A DNA stretch of 64,000 nucleotides from a virus. Positions 52,396 through 59,612 of this stretch are shown one piece after another. Numbering within the stretch: position 1 is the stretch's first letter; each line of letters starts with the position of its first letter. Below the pieces are notes generated by a model. That model saw only the letters and a list, made by a program, of their open reading frames with translations. It was not told where the DNA came from and did no database searches. Location of the stretch: the IMG/VR virus record IMGVR_UViG_3300044846_002555, positions 78,860-142,859 of that record. One strand, 5' to 3'. Both the position numbers and the translations under genes were made by a program.

Positions 52396-53133
52396 ATGAA
52401 AAATATGTTTAAAATGTATGAGGTCGGAGGGAAAGTTAGAGACGAGATTTTAGGTCTTGAATCTAAGGACGTGGATTACGTTGCCGTTCCAAACGATAAA
52501 TTATTACAGGACTTTGATACTGTGGAATCTATGTTCTCTATGTTGGAACAATACCTGAAGGATGAGAAGTTTGAAATCTTCTTGGTTACTCCGGATTGTT
52601 TTACCATCAGAGCTAAGTTTCCAAAGGACCACAAGTATAGTGGTGTTGCTGACTTTGTAATGGCTCGTAAAGAGGTGGGTTACATTCCGGGAACAAGAAC
52701 ACCAATCGTTAAACCGGGGTCTCTATATGATGATTTGGAGAGACGTGACTTCACATTGAACGCGTTGGCAAAAGATGAAGATGGAACTATCATTGACTAT
52801 TTTGAAGGGTTGAGAGATTTGGCGGATGGTAGATTAGTTACACCATTGGAGACAAAGAAAACATTTGACGATGACCCATTAAGAATTTTGAGAGCGGTAC
52901 GTTTCTCAATTACAAAGGGTTTTAGAATGGGTTACATTATGGACGACATTCAAGAATACGATTACGAATCTAAAATGGGTGTAGTTTCAACTGAAAGAAT
53001 CAGAGAAGAATTGTTAAAGTGTTTCAAATACGACACATTAAAAACTTTGGAAATTTTAGATAACATTCCAAGATTAAAAAGATACATATTTAAAAACAAT
53101 CTGTTGTGGTTAAAACCAACGATGGAACAATAA
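52396..53133 (+). CDS. CCA-adding / poly(A) polymerase-type nucleotidyltransferase
   Basis: A 245-residue class II nucleotidyltransferase. The head has G-G-K-V-R-D (11-16) and the catalytic D-V-D-Y (25-28), then R-R-D-F-T-L-N-A near residue 117. The neck has D-D-P-L-R-I-L-R-A-V-R-F-S. This is the head-and-neck part of bacterial tRNA CCA-adding enzymes without the body, tail or HD domain (host enzymes are about 400-470). It might repair tRNA 3' ends during infection, or tail other RNAs. No tRNA gene is seen in this window. Confidence 0.85.
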   Translation: MKNMFKMYEVGGKVRDEILGLESKDVDYVAVPNDKLLQDFDTVESMFSMLEQYLKDEKFEIFLVTPDCFTIRAKFPKDHKYSGVADFVMARKEVGYIPGTRTPIVKPGSLYDDLERRDFTLNALAKDEDGTIIDYFEGLRDLADGRLVTPLETKKTFDDDPLRILRAVRFSITKGFRMGYIMDDIQEYDYESKMGVVSTERIREELLKCFKYDTLKTLEILDNIPRLKRYIFKNNLLWLKPTMEQ

Positions 53134-53140
53134 TAGACAT

Positions 53141-53401
53141 ATGGTAAAATTAATATACAGATACGATTGGGGTGGAGAACCTTGTGGTGGAACAGAATAC
53201 ATACCTTTTGAATATAAAGGTAAAGATGAGTTTGTGTATGATGTTCTAAAAAGATTCAATAAAAAATACTTCAAAGAACATCATTACGCCGAAATCTTGG
53301 GTCAAGACTTAAATGAGGGTGATATAAATGATATTGAACATAATGTTTTAACATTAGAGGAGTGGTTTATTAAAAGAAAAGAAGTTACATTTGCATTGTA
53401 A
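53141..53401 (+). CDS. Hypothetical protein
   Basis: An 86-residue protein beginning with strands around G-G-E-P-C-G-G-T-E-Y and ending in helices. It lies 7 nt after the nucleotidyltransferase in the same operon. Not recognised. Confidence 0.5.
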   Translation: MVKLIYRYDWGGEPCGGTEYIPFEYKGKDEFVYDVLKRFNKKYFKEHHYAEILGQDLNEGDINDIEHNVLTLEEWFIKRKEVTFAL

Positions 53402-53413
53402 ATAGAAATAATT

Positions 53414-53596
53414 ATGGGAAAAACAGGATATGGTCATGGAGACACAAAACCAACATTAAAATTGGATGGTAAAAAAGTAATTGTAGAAAATGTTTCGGTT
53501 TATGATGGTAGTGTTCCTACCTCATATAGACGAGAAGTTATCTATCATTTCAGTGATGAAGATACCGCAGCTGAGTATTATTATAAAAAAAGATAA
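53414..53596 (+). CDS. Small hypothetical protein
   Basis: A 60-residue protein (Y-G-H-G-D-T-K-P near the start, then a beta-hairpin). Same operon as 53141. Unknown. Confidence 0.5.
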   Translation: MGKTGYGHGDTKPTLKLDGKKVIVENVSVYDGSVPTSYRREVIYHFSDEDTAAEYYYKKR

Positions 53597-53604
53597 ATAA
53601 AATT

Positions 53605-53811
53605 ATGGGAGAAAAATTTGAAGCATTCGCAATAACAATATTATCGTTGATAGTATTAGGAATTTTTATGGCTTGGCCAGTTCAATTATTATGGAACGGA
53701 TGTTTAATCCAAGCGGTAGATGGGTTAAATCCAATTACCTTTTGGCAAGCGTTAGGGGTTAATATTTTATGTGGTATATTATTTAAAAATTCGTCAAGTT
53801 CTAAAGATTAA
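53605..53811 (+). CDS. Small membrane protein
   Basis: A 68-residue protein with two hydrophobic segments (about 7-28 and 45-60) and a serine/lysine tail. Its form (W-P-V-Q-L-L-W-N ... F-W-Q-A-L-G-V-N) is typical of a small phage membrane protein family with no known role. Confidence 0.55.
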   Translation: MGEKFEAFAITILSLIVLGIFMAWPVQLLWNGCLIQAVDGLNPITFWQALGVNILCGILFKNSSSSKD

Positions 53812-53813
53812 TT

Positions 53814-53843
53814 TTGTATATTAAAAAAATAGTATTATCTTTG
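53814..53843 (+). promoter_or_regulatory. Bacteroidetes-type promoter for 53864
   Basis: TTG at 53814-53816, 19 nt, TATCTTTG at 53836-53843. The leader begins TACTCACAAAA, as at 57598. Confidence 0.85.
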
Positions 53844-53863
53844 TACTCACAAAACATATAGAT

Positions 53864-54139
53864 ATGACTACATCAAATTACACAATCAGAATTGAGAACG
53901 AGAAGTTTGGGAAACTATTAAATGAAACATTCGTGGATGCCATCCAATTCAAGTTATTCTTGAAGATGGTTCAGGGTTGTCTTGAACTGAAGAATGATTT
54001 GACTTTCTTCAACGGGAGTGACTTCTTAATTCATGTTCCATTCAAATATTTGGTGGATTCAGTTATTGTTACATCAACATTTGATATGACATTGGCTGAC
54101 CATATGAGAAGTAAAGTAGAAGCGTTAGTAACTAAATAA
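53864..54139 (+). CDS. Hypothetical protein
   Basis: A 91-residue helical/strand protein (S-N-Y-T-I-R-I-E-N-E at the start), first after its own promoter. No motif recognised. Confidence 0.55.
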   Translation: MTTSNYTIRIENEKFGKLLNETFVDAIQFKLFLKMVQGCLELKNDLTFFNGSDFLIHVPFKYLVDSVIVTSTFDMTLADHMRSKVEALVTK

Positions 54140-54149
54140 TTAGAAAAAT

Positions 54150-54440
54150 ATGGATAATTTAGGATTATTATTTTTAGCGGTTGTGATATGTTATTTTTTT
54201 TACAAATTTTGGAAAAAAATTATAGCACTGATTGTTCTTGGGTTTGTGTTTGGGTTTATGTTTATGGCATCAAGTGTTAATGATTTTATCACGGATGTAA
54301 AAAAGATAGGTTTTAAACAAGAAACATCTCAAACCGATATGGTTTATGAAGATACTATAACACAACAATATGTTCACACAAATATTGAGGCGGATTCGAC
54401 TAAGTTTGATTATGAAATAGATGATTCAAAAAAAGAATAA
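54150..54440 (+). CDS. Small membrane protein with acidic tail
   Basis: A 96-residue protein with two close hydrophobic segments (4-20 and 25-43) and an acidic soluble tail. 10 nt after 53864. Unknown. Confidence 0.5.
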   Translation: MDNLGLLFLAVVICYFFYKFWKKIIALIVLGFVFGFMFMASSVNDFITDVKKIGFKQETSQTDMVYEDTITQQYVHTNIEADSTKFDYEIDDSKKE

Positions 54441-54444
54441 AGAT

Positions 54445-54948
54445 ATGAGCACAAATTACTACAGAATACCGAAACAAAAAGTTGTTAGAGAGAAATACCT
54501 TGAATTGGTTGAACAAATCAGTTATATGGATATATTCTCACCGGAACAAATTTACAATGAATTTAGAACCATTGAAAAAGGTTTTGAACGTTGGAGTCCG
54601 TGGGACAATTTTATCGATGGATTAAACATTCATATTGGTAAACGTTCAGGTGGTTCGAAATTCCTATGGAACTTTCAAGATGGTAAATTCTATACTAATA
54701 AGGAAGAACTATTAAAGTTCATCCGTTCAGGTAGAATTGTTGATGAGTATGGTGAATTACAAGACACCGAAGAGTTCATTAAGATGGCTTTAGAGTGGTG
54801 TCAACCGGATGGTTATGTGTTGGATGAAAATTATATTGCCGAACAACGTAAGCAACCTAATTACCGACCAAGTTTTATTAATATGTCAAATTATTATGAC
54901 AAAGAGATTGATGGTCTTCGAGTATCATCATCTGTAGAGTTTTCCTAG
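54445..54948 (+). CDS. Conserved phage hypothetical protein
   Basis: A 167-residue protein beginning S-T-N-Y-Y-R-I-P-K. The core H-I-G-K-R-S-G-G-S-K-F-L-W-N and I-R-S-G-R-I-V-D-E-Y-G-E resembles a small protein family found in many tailed phages, with unknown role. Start at the ATG at 54445, just after the preceding stop. A structured RNA-like segment follows. Confidence 0.6.
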   Translation: MSTNYYRIPKQKVVREKYLELVEQISYMDIFSPEQIYNEFRTIEKGFERWSPWDNFIDGLNIHIGKRSGGSKFLWNFQDGKFYTNKEELLKFIRSGRIVDEYGELQDTEEFIKMALEWCQPDGYVLDENYIAEQRKQPNYRPSFINMSNYYDKEIDGLRVSSSVEFS

Positions 54949-54949
54949 T

Positions 54950-55033
54950 TCTCTTTAAAGATAGGATGGTGGAGTCGCCGACATCTCAGTCGGCCCTAAA
55001 ATTAACCCTCACATAAAGTGGGGGTTTTTTATT
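54950..55033 (+). ncRNA. Candidate structured RNA / 3' UTR with two hairpins
   Basis: An 84-nt non-coding, comparatively GC-rich segment. Hairpin 1 is GCCGAC (54977-54982) / GTCGGC (54989-54994) with loop ATCTCA. Hairpin 2 is AACCCTCAC (55004-55012) / GTGGGGGTT (55018-55026) with a T tract and acts as terminator. It is not a tRNA. It may be a small RNA or the structured end of the 54445 message. Confidence 0.4.
55004..55032 (+). terminator. Intrinsic terminator
   Basis: A nine-pair stem with one T-G wobble, 5-nt loop ATAAA, followed by T6. Confidence 0.85.
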
Positions 55034-55041
55034 TAGTTAGA

Positions 55042-55049
55042 TATTTATA
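55042..55049 (+). promoter_or_regulatory. TATTTATA element (candidate late promoter) for 55062
   Basis: Perfect TATTTATAAATAAA, 12 nt before the ATG at 55062 and just after a terminator. Confidence 0.55.
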
Positions 55050-55061
55050 AATAAAAGAATT

Positions 55062-55379
55062 ATGGGTAACGTTATACTAACAGAAAAACAACTTGAAAAG
55101 TTGATTAATAAAATGAAGACCGTTAATGAGAATCATAGTGAAGGTTCTTATATGGCTAAACAACAATTATTTACTATAGCAACATTGGCTCACGCTATGT
55201 GGGAGAAAATGGAAGACGGTGAACAACTTGAGGATTGGATGGAATCTAAGATATCTCAAGCGGAACAAAGTATTGTGGGTGTTGTTAAAACTTTTATGTA
55301 TGATGAGTTTAAAGACGAATCTCAATCTAATGACGGTATGGGAAAACTTAATTATGATGAAATTATAATTGGTAAATAA
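55062..55379 (+). CDS. Small tagged protein (VILTE)
   Basis: A 105-residue protein. The N-terminal M-G-N-V-I-L-T-E-K-Q-L-E-K-L-I-N-K-M is the clearest copy of the window's recurring tag. The rest is an acidic helical domain (A-H-A-M-W-E-K-M-E-D-G-E-Q-L-E-D-W). No known family. Bracketed by a terminator on each side, so it is a single-gene late unit. Confidence 0.6.
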   Translation: MGNVILTEKQLEKLINKMKTVNENHSEGSYMAKQQLFTIATLAHAMWEKMEDGEQLEDWMESKISQAEQSIVGVVKTFMYDEFKDESQSNDGMGKLNYDEIIIGK

Positions 55380-55401
55380 TAAAATAACTTTTACATTTTA
55401 C

Positions 55402-55436
55402 AAACCTTTGTTTATTATTAGACAAAGGTTTTTTTT
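55402..55436 (+). terminator. Intrinsic terminator
   Basis: AAACCTTTGT (55402-55411) / ACAAAGGTTT (55422-55431), 10-nt loop, T8. Confidence 0.88.
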
Positions 55437-55466
55437 ATCAATAAATTATATAAATAACGAAATAAT

Positions 55467-55976
55467 ATGTCAGGAGGTTTATTTACAAGAAAAAAAGTGT
55501 TTCCGGATAATAGAGGTGTGTTTACACCATTATCTTTGAAGGTTGGAGGATTGGATTGGATTCAAAGCAATATCAGTTTTAATCCTAAAAAATATACGTT
55601 AAGGGGTTTACACTTCCAAGTTGGAGAGTTTGCTCAAACAAAATTAATCAAAGTTATTAATGGTGAGATTTTAGATTTTATTGTTGATATCCGTGAGGGT
55701 TCTGAAGATTATATGATGTTATATATGTATCATATGGAAAGTGGTGATGAATTACTAGTACCAAAAGGTTTTGCTCATGGGTTTATTACGTTAAGAGATA
55801 ATACAATAGTCCAATATTTGGTTGATAATGATTATTCGCCTGAAAGTGAAGGGTCAATTGTTTGGACCAACTTTGAACAAATTAAAGTTAAGATTGAAAA
55901 TTTGGTGGGTAATTTTGATGAGAATGATATAACAATATCGGATAAAGATTTAATTACTAAAAATTTTAAATTATGA
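55467..55976 (+). CDS. RmlC-like sugar 3,5-epimerase
   Basis: A 169-residue cupin of the dTDP-4-dehydrorhamnose 3,5-epimerase family. T-L-R-G-L-H-F-Q holds the catalytic histidine region, I-V-D-I-R follows, and V-P-K-G-F-A-H-G-F with L-V-D-N-D-Y-S-P-E-S-E-G closes the active site. Length agrees with RmlC (about 180). The usual partners RmlA, B and D are not in this window, so it must use host sugar nucleotides or act on a different sugar. With the glycosyltransferase at 5513 it may supply a sugar for phage decoration (inference). Confidence 0.82.
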   Translation: MSGGLFTRKKVFPDNRGVFTPLSLKVGGLDWIQSNISFNPKKYTLRGLHFQVGEFAQTKLIKVINGEILDFIVDIREGSEDYMMLYMYHMESGDELLVPKGFAHGFITLRDNTIVQYLVDNDYSPESEGSIVWTNFEQIKVKIENLVGNFDENDITISDKDLITKNFKL

Positions 55977-56110
55977 GTGAAGAAACAAACGAATATGAAT
56001 TAGATTTGATTGATTTGATTAAAAATACTCCAAATGATATGGAGTTAGGTCATAAATTACGTTTATATTATATTAAATACGGAAAAGGTCTTAAGGTTTT
56101 AGTAAAGTAG
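55973..56110 (+). CDS. Small hypothetical protein
   Basis: A 45-residue protein starting with an ATGA overlap on the epimerase stop. Acidic first half, then R-L-Y-Y-I-K-Y-G-K-G. The overlap supports translation; no function is visible. Confidence 0.5.
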   Translation: MSEETNEYELDLIDLIKNTPNDMELGHKLRLYYIKYGKGLKVLVK

Positions 56111-56112
56111 TA

Positions 56113-56120
56113 TATTTATA
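56113..56120 (+). promoter_or_regulatory. TATTTATA element (candidate late promoter) for 56135
   Basis: Perfect TATTTATATATAAA, 14 nt before the ATG at 56135. Confidence 0.55.
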
Positions 56121-56134
56121 TATAAAACTTTATT

Positions 56135-56596
56135 ATGGGGGCAAACAATATATTATTAGAAGTTAAGAAAAAAAACTTAATGAGAGAGCAAAAAGAAGAT
56201 AACGAAACAGAAGTGAAAGAAACTAAAACCGGTTCAGGGTTTAAAGATATGGTTTCAATCTTACTACACTCACAAACTCAAGTACATATCTTTCATTTAC
56301 AAACTAAATCTTATGCTGAACACAAAGCTTTACAAAAATATTATGAAGGTATTGATGCTCTTGTAGATGGGCTTATTGAAAGTTATCAAGGTAAATATGA
56401 TGTAATCACTCAATATAATTCTGTTAAAAACGAGGATTATAAAAGTAATGAACAAGTTATTAAATATTTTAAAACGTTAGACGGTATGATTGAAAAAAAT
56501 AGAAAAGAAGTTAAAGAATCTTTCATTCAAAATCAAATTGATACTGTTCAAGAATTGATTAATTCTACAGTATATAAATTAAGATTCTTAAAATAA
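56135..56596 (+). CDS. Tagged ferritin-like (Dps/DUF5856-like) protein
   Basis: A 153-residue protein. The N-terminal M-G-A-N-N-I-L-L-E and L-M-R-E-Q each fit [IL]-x-E or [LM]-x-E cut sites. The helical body has L-L-H-S-Q-T-Q-V-H-I-F-H-L-Q-T-K-S-Y-A-E-H-K-A-L, then Y-Y-E-G-I-D-A-L-V-D-G-L-I-E-S-Y-Q-G. His/Glu spacing on paired helices recalls ferritin-like Dps proteins and, from memory, the phage family DUF5856. It could bind metal or DNA inside the head. The family assignment is moderate and the packaging idea is inference. It is followed by 56601 after 4 nt. Confidence 0.6.
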   Translation: MGANNILLEVKKKNLMREQKEDNETEVKETKTGSGFKDMVSILLHSQTQVHIFHLQTKSYAEHKALQKYYEGIDALVDGLIESYQGKYDVITQYNSVKNEDYKSNEQVIKYFKTLDGMIEKNRKEVKESFIQNQIDTVQELINSTVYKLRFLK

Positions 56597-56600
56597 TATT

Positions 56601-57542
56601 GTGAAAGAATTAATTAAGAAATTTTTAAAAGAACAACTTGAAGGTGGTGAGGGAGGTAATCCTTTATCACGTAAAGAGATTATTCTATTTAAGTATCTTA
56701 ACAAAAACCGAAAAGACGCTGGTACCCAAAAAGAATTATTGAACTTGGTAAGAGGTATGATGTCTTTCATTGGTCGTCCTGAATCTGATGCTAAATTTTA
56801 CTATGAAGTATACACGGCAAATTTTAGACCGGATGGTGATTATGAGAATTTAGACCAACAAAGTTTCAGAGATTTTAGACAATTCAAACAAAGAAAAACA
56901 CCTAATAACGGAGCGTATGAATATACTGCGGCTAAGATACCTTTCAAAGGTTCAAACCTTGAAGGTTATTGGGATGTTAATGGTAAAAACGAATGGTATT
57001 ATGTTGTAGTTTCTTACGGATGGTATCCATTATTTTTATTCATTAATAATATGTGGTACAGAGTTATGGATAGTTATTCTTCTTCAACCGCAAAACAAAT
57101 ATCACATTCCAATCCTGTAAGATATAATTCAGGTTTAAAAGCTGATGTTATGTCTGTTACACCAAGTGAAATGAAAAGTTTGATTGCCGGTAAAGATGTT
57201 ACCGATATCAAAACAAGTAGAGTTTCTAATTTTACTACAAATAACGAAGTAAAACGTAAAATAATTGGTCTTAAAAAATTAGTTAGTGGTGGTTATGGTG
57301 AAAATGCTCACAAAGTTAGTTTTACAATAGATGATGTTAATGAAGATGGTGGTAAAGTTAAGATAAAAGTTAAAGTGAATAAAGCCGGTAAAATGGTTGA
57401 TAGAAAAATGGTTGCGGACCCCAACTTTAAAGACAACCCTGAATTATTAAGTGATATTGGAAAAACAATTAAACAAGAAATGTTGATGACTTATCCAAAT
57501 TACTTAACGGATGACAATACAGAAATAGAATTAGTATATTAA
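56601..57542 (+). CDS. Hypothetical protein with FLKE-type N-terminus, GTG start
   Basis: A 313-residue protein with a GTG start. M-K-E-L-I-K-K-F-L-K-E-Q ends in L-x-E like the tags of neighbouring late genes. The middle contains an aromatic segment W-Y-Y-V-V-V-S-Y-G-W-Y-P-L-F-L-F; the C-terminal part is a charged beta domain (GGKVKIKVKVNKAGK). No known family. Transcribed with the ferritin-like gene and closed by a terminator. Confidence 0.55.
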   Translation: MKELIKKFLKEQLEGGEGGNPLSRKEIILFKYLNKNRKDAGTQKELLNLVRGMMSFIGRPESDAKFYYEVYTANFRPDGDYENLDQQSFRDFRQFKQRKTPNNGAYEYTAAKIPFKGSNLEGYWDVNGKNEWYYVVVSYGWYPLFLFINNMWYRVMDSYSSSTAKQISHSNPVRYNSGLKADVMSVTPSEMKSLIAGKDVTDIKTSRVSNFTTNNEVKRKIIGLKKLVSGGYGENAHKVSFTIDDVNEDGGKVKIKVKVNKAGKMVDRKMVADPNFKDNPELLSDIGKTIKQEMLMTYPNYLTDDNTEIELVY

Positions 57543-57546
57543 AAAG

Positions 57547-57571
57547 AGGAACATTTTGTTCCTTTTTTTTG
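57547..57571 (+). terminator. Intrinsic terminator whose T tract provides the next -33 TTG
   Basis: AGGAACA (57547-57553) / TGTTCCT (57557-57563), 3-nt loop, T tract ending in TTG at 57569-57571. Confidence 0.8.
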
Positions 57572-57598
57572 TTTATATAAAATAAAGTATTATCTTTG
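57569..57598 (+). promoter_or_regulatory. Bacteroidetes-type promoter for 57621
   Basis: TTG at 57569-57571, 19 nt, TATCTTTG at 57591-57598. The leader TACTCACAAAA is the same as at 53843. Confidence 0.85.
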
Positions 57599-57620
57599 TA
57601 CTCACAAAAACAGAGATATT

Positions 57621-58364
57621 ATGACAACTACCACTACTACAACCATTTCAAGAGTTAGAAATTACGAAGGTTCTGACAAATTTTTATTAAATCTTAAATC
57701 ATCTTTACAAAAATGGGGTAATTTAACTCCAAAACAACTTGAATTCGCTGAAAAAGCACTTAAAAGTGTTCAAACTGTAAATGTTGAGACTATGTCTGAA
57801 GATTTACAAAAGATTGCGAAATACGATGGTCCAAGTGAATTTGTTAATGATATCAAAAGTAAATTAATGAAGTACGGAACTTTGTCTGATAAACAGGTTA
57901 ACGCGTCTCTTAATCAAATTCAAAAAGATATTGATAAGGCGAACACTCACAAAATGAGAATTCCTACTCCGGGAGAGACTATTACTGTTGGACGTAAGAT
58001 TGGACAACAAATGAAGGAAACTTATGGTTTAGAGTTTAACCCAATGATTATTGATATCACTAAGTTGTTAGCGGTTTCACCAAAGGCGGTTAAGTTCTCA
58101 GGGAAGATGACAACAGGAAGAAGTAAAGTTTGTAGATGTTGTGCTAAAACATTGACTGATGAGTTCTCAATGTTAACCGGAGTTGGAAAAACTTGTGCAA
58201 CACATATGAGAATCCCTTACATCACTGATGTAACTCAAGCTGACAGATTCCGTGAGGATTACTTGAGAAGAGTAGATGAGATTGGTGAAATGGAGTTTTG
58301 GGTGCCAAAAGCACAATTGAAAAAATGGGAAGGTAAAACAGAAGTAGTATTACAAATGATATAA
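57621..58364 (+). CDS. Zinc-finger protein with two helical repeats
   Basis: A 247-residue protein. After a Thr run, two similar helical units (F-L-L-N-L-K-S-S-L-Q-K-W-G-N-L-T-P-K-Q and F-V-N-D-I-K-S-K-L-M-K-Y-G-T-L-S-D-K-Q) are followed by a beta domain. A cysteine-rich site C-R-C-C-A-K-T-L-T-D ... G-V-G-K-T-C comes near 172-193, a pattern I know from phage zinc-binding proteins of the DUF6011 type. It could bind nucleic acid. It has its own host-type promoter, so is likely expressed early or middle. Confidence 0.65.
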   Translation: MTTTTTTTISRVRNYEGSDKFLLNLKSSLQKWGNLTPKQLEFAEKALKSVQTVNVETMSEDLQKIAKYDGPSEFVNDIKSKLMKYGTLSDKQVNASLNQIQKDIDKANTHKMRIPTPGETITVGRKIGQQMKETYGLEFNPMIIDITKLLAVSPKAVKFSGKMTTGRSKVCRCCAKTLTDEFSMLTGVGKTCATHMRIPYITDVTQADRFREDYLRRVDEIGEMEFWVPKAQLKKWEGKTEVVLQMI

Positions 58365-58366
58365 AG

Positions 58367-58702
58367 ATGAATCCGTATCCAAAACCTTTACAGTTATTAT
58401 TAACAGAGATATATAAGGAGTTTCCTCACATGAGGAGACATCCTGAATATCGTTTTTATTATCTTCATTATGGTTATCCTAAAAATAGGGAGTATTTTAT
58501 TGTTTTAACAAATTCAATACCGGAATCTGAAGATGATGAATTCGTATCTTATGTAAGTCAAATGGGTTCTGTTTTTGGTTTTATTGAAGGGGTGCTTATG
58601 AAACCTGATGATTTTGAAAAACATATTATGAAACCAATCAATGAAAGTATAAATGAATTACGTGGTAGTGAGTTCAAAACTTTCGGATATGAGGTGTGGT
58701 AA
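58367..58702 (+). CDS. Hypothetical protein
   Basis: A 111-residue protein, 2 nt after 57621. It begins N-P-Y-P-K-P-L-Q-L-L-L-T-E and contains H-Y-G-Y-P-K-N-R-E-Y-F-I-V-L. Unrecognised. Confidence 0.5.
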   Translation: MNPYPKPLQLLLTEIYKEFPHMRRHPEYRFYYLHYGYPKNREYFIVLTNSIPESEDDEFVSYVSQMGSVFGFIEGVLMKPDDFEKHIMKPINESINELRGSEFKTFGYEVW

Positions 58703-58757
58703 TTTGACTTTTGAAAAAAAATGACTATAATATACAAACAAACAATAAAACAAATTT

Positions 58758-59195
58758 ATGAACGTTAAAAAAGCTCTTAAAGAAAAAAACCGATTGGTTA
58801 AAGAAATCCAAGAACTTTATGTTAGATTGTCTCAGTACAATTCAGTTGAGGTTGGAAATGTGAGACCATATTCTCCTAAAGATATGCTTGAGCAAATCAA
58901 TGAGAAAAGTAATGAGTTAGTGGAACTTAAAACCAAAATCCACAAGGCTAACACTCCGGTGTATGATAAAATATTCAGATTGTCTGAATTAAAATCTACA
59001 ATCTCAAGATTAAAATCTTTGGATTGTTCTGAAGGTGTGAGTAATGATTACTATTCAAGAAATAGAGAGAATCCACCGGTAAAAACTGCTGAGGTATCAG
59101 TGGTTGATAGAGATGAAATGGTTAAAGTAATGGAAGGAATGATTGAAGACCTTCAGGATATTTTGGATAACCATAATCAGAATACCGAAATATAA
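58758..59195 (+). CDS. Coiled-coil hypothetical protein
   Basis: A 145-residue, almost fully helical, charged protein with two coiled-coil stretches (V-R-L-S-Q-Y-N-S-V-E, L-E-Q-I-N-E-K-S-N-E-L). A TTGACT (58704) and TATAAT (58726)-like pair lies upstream but does not follow the Bacteroidetes pattern. Function unknown. Confidence 0.5.
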   Translation: MNVKKALKEKNRLVKEIQELYVRLSQYNSVEVGNVRPYSPKDMLEQINEKSNELVELKTKIHKANTPVYDKIFRLSELKSTISRLKSLDCSEGVSNDYYSRNRENPPVKTAEVSVVDRDEMVKVMEGMIEDLQDILDNHNQNTEI

Positions 59196-59196
59196 T

Positions 59197-59385
59197 ATGG
59201 GTGGGGATGTAGAATTTGATAAATGTGATTTTTGTCAAATTGAAAAACCGGTAGGTAGAACATATTTACGACCAAGTAAGTATGTTAAACCTGAAAATCC
59301 GGAGGAATATCTAAAATTAGATAATGAAGGAAATTATTTCATCATCGTTAAAACTTGTTTTGATTGTGGTGAACCTAAAATATAG
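59197..59385 (+). CDS. Small zinc-finger protein
   Basis: A 62-residue protein with C-D-F-C near residue 9 and C-F-D-C near residue 55, spaced as a treble-clef or ribbon zinc site. I start at the ATG at 59197, 1 nt after the previous stop; an in-frame ATG at 59143 would overlap it by 53 nt. Confidence 0.6.
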   Translation: MGGDVEFDKCDFCQIEKPVGRTYLRPSKYVKPENPEEYLKLDNEGNYFIIVKTCFDCGEPKI

Positions 59386-59580
59386 TTCAGAGTTCGGGAG
59401 AAATTTAATAAGACAAGATGGTAACTACCATTTCCTTACAAATTATTCAGAGAGCATTGATAAATGATTGTGATAAAGACGGACATTAAAACCTCAAGAT
59501 TCAAATTTTCAAACCTAAACGGTCAAAACTTAAAACTCTTTTAGTATTTTATTATTGAACTTCCAACCTGACTATAAAAA
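59386..59580. other. Intergenic region without convincing gene
   Basis: About 195 bp. I see only a 23-codon frame (ATG 59418) without support, no tRNA fold and no promoter of either class. It ends in the terminator at 59581. Confidence 0.5.
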
Positions 59581-59610
59581 AACCCCTTGAGAAATCAGGG
59601 GGTTTTGTAT
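59581..59610. terminator. Bidirectional intrinsic terminator with GAAA loop
   Basis: AACCCCTTGA (59581-59590) / TCAGGGGGTT (59595-59604) closed by a GAAA tetraloop, with A- and T-rich flanks. Confidence 0.88.
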
Positions 59611-59612
59611 TT

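Noticed and set aside
54950-55033. tRNA gene
   Set aside because: The stems do not form a cloverleaf; no acceptor, T-loop GTTCRA or anticodon arm can be drawn.
59418-59489. 23-codon frame in the 59386-59580 gap
   Set aside because: Too short, no overlap coupling, no promoter or similarity.
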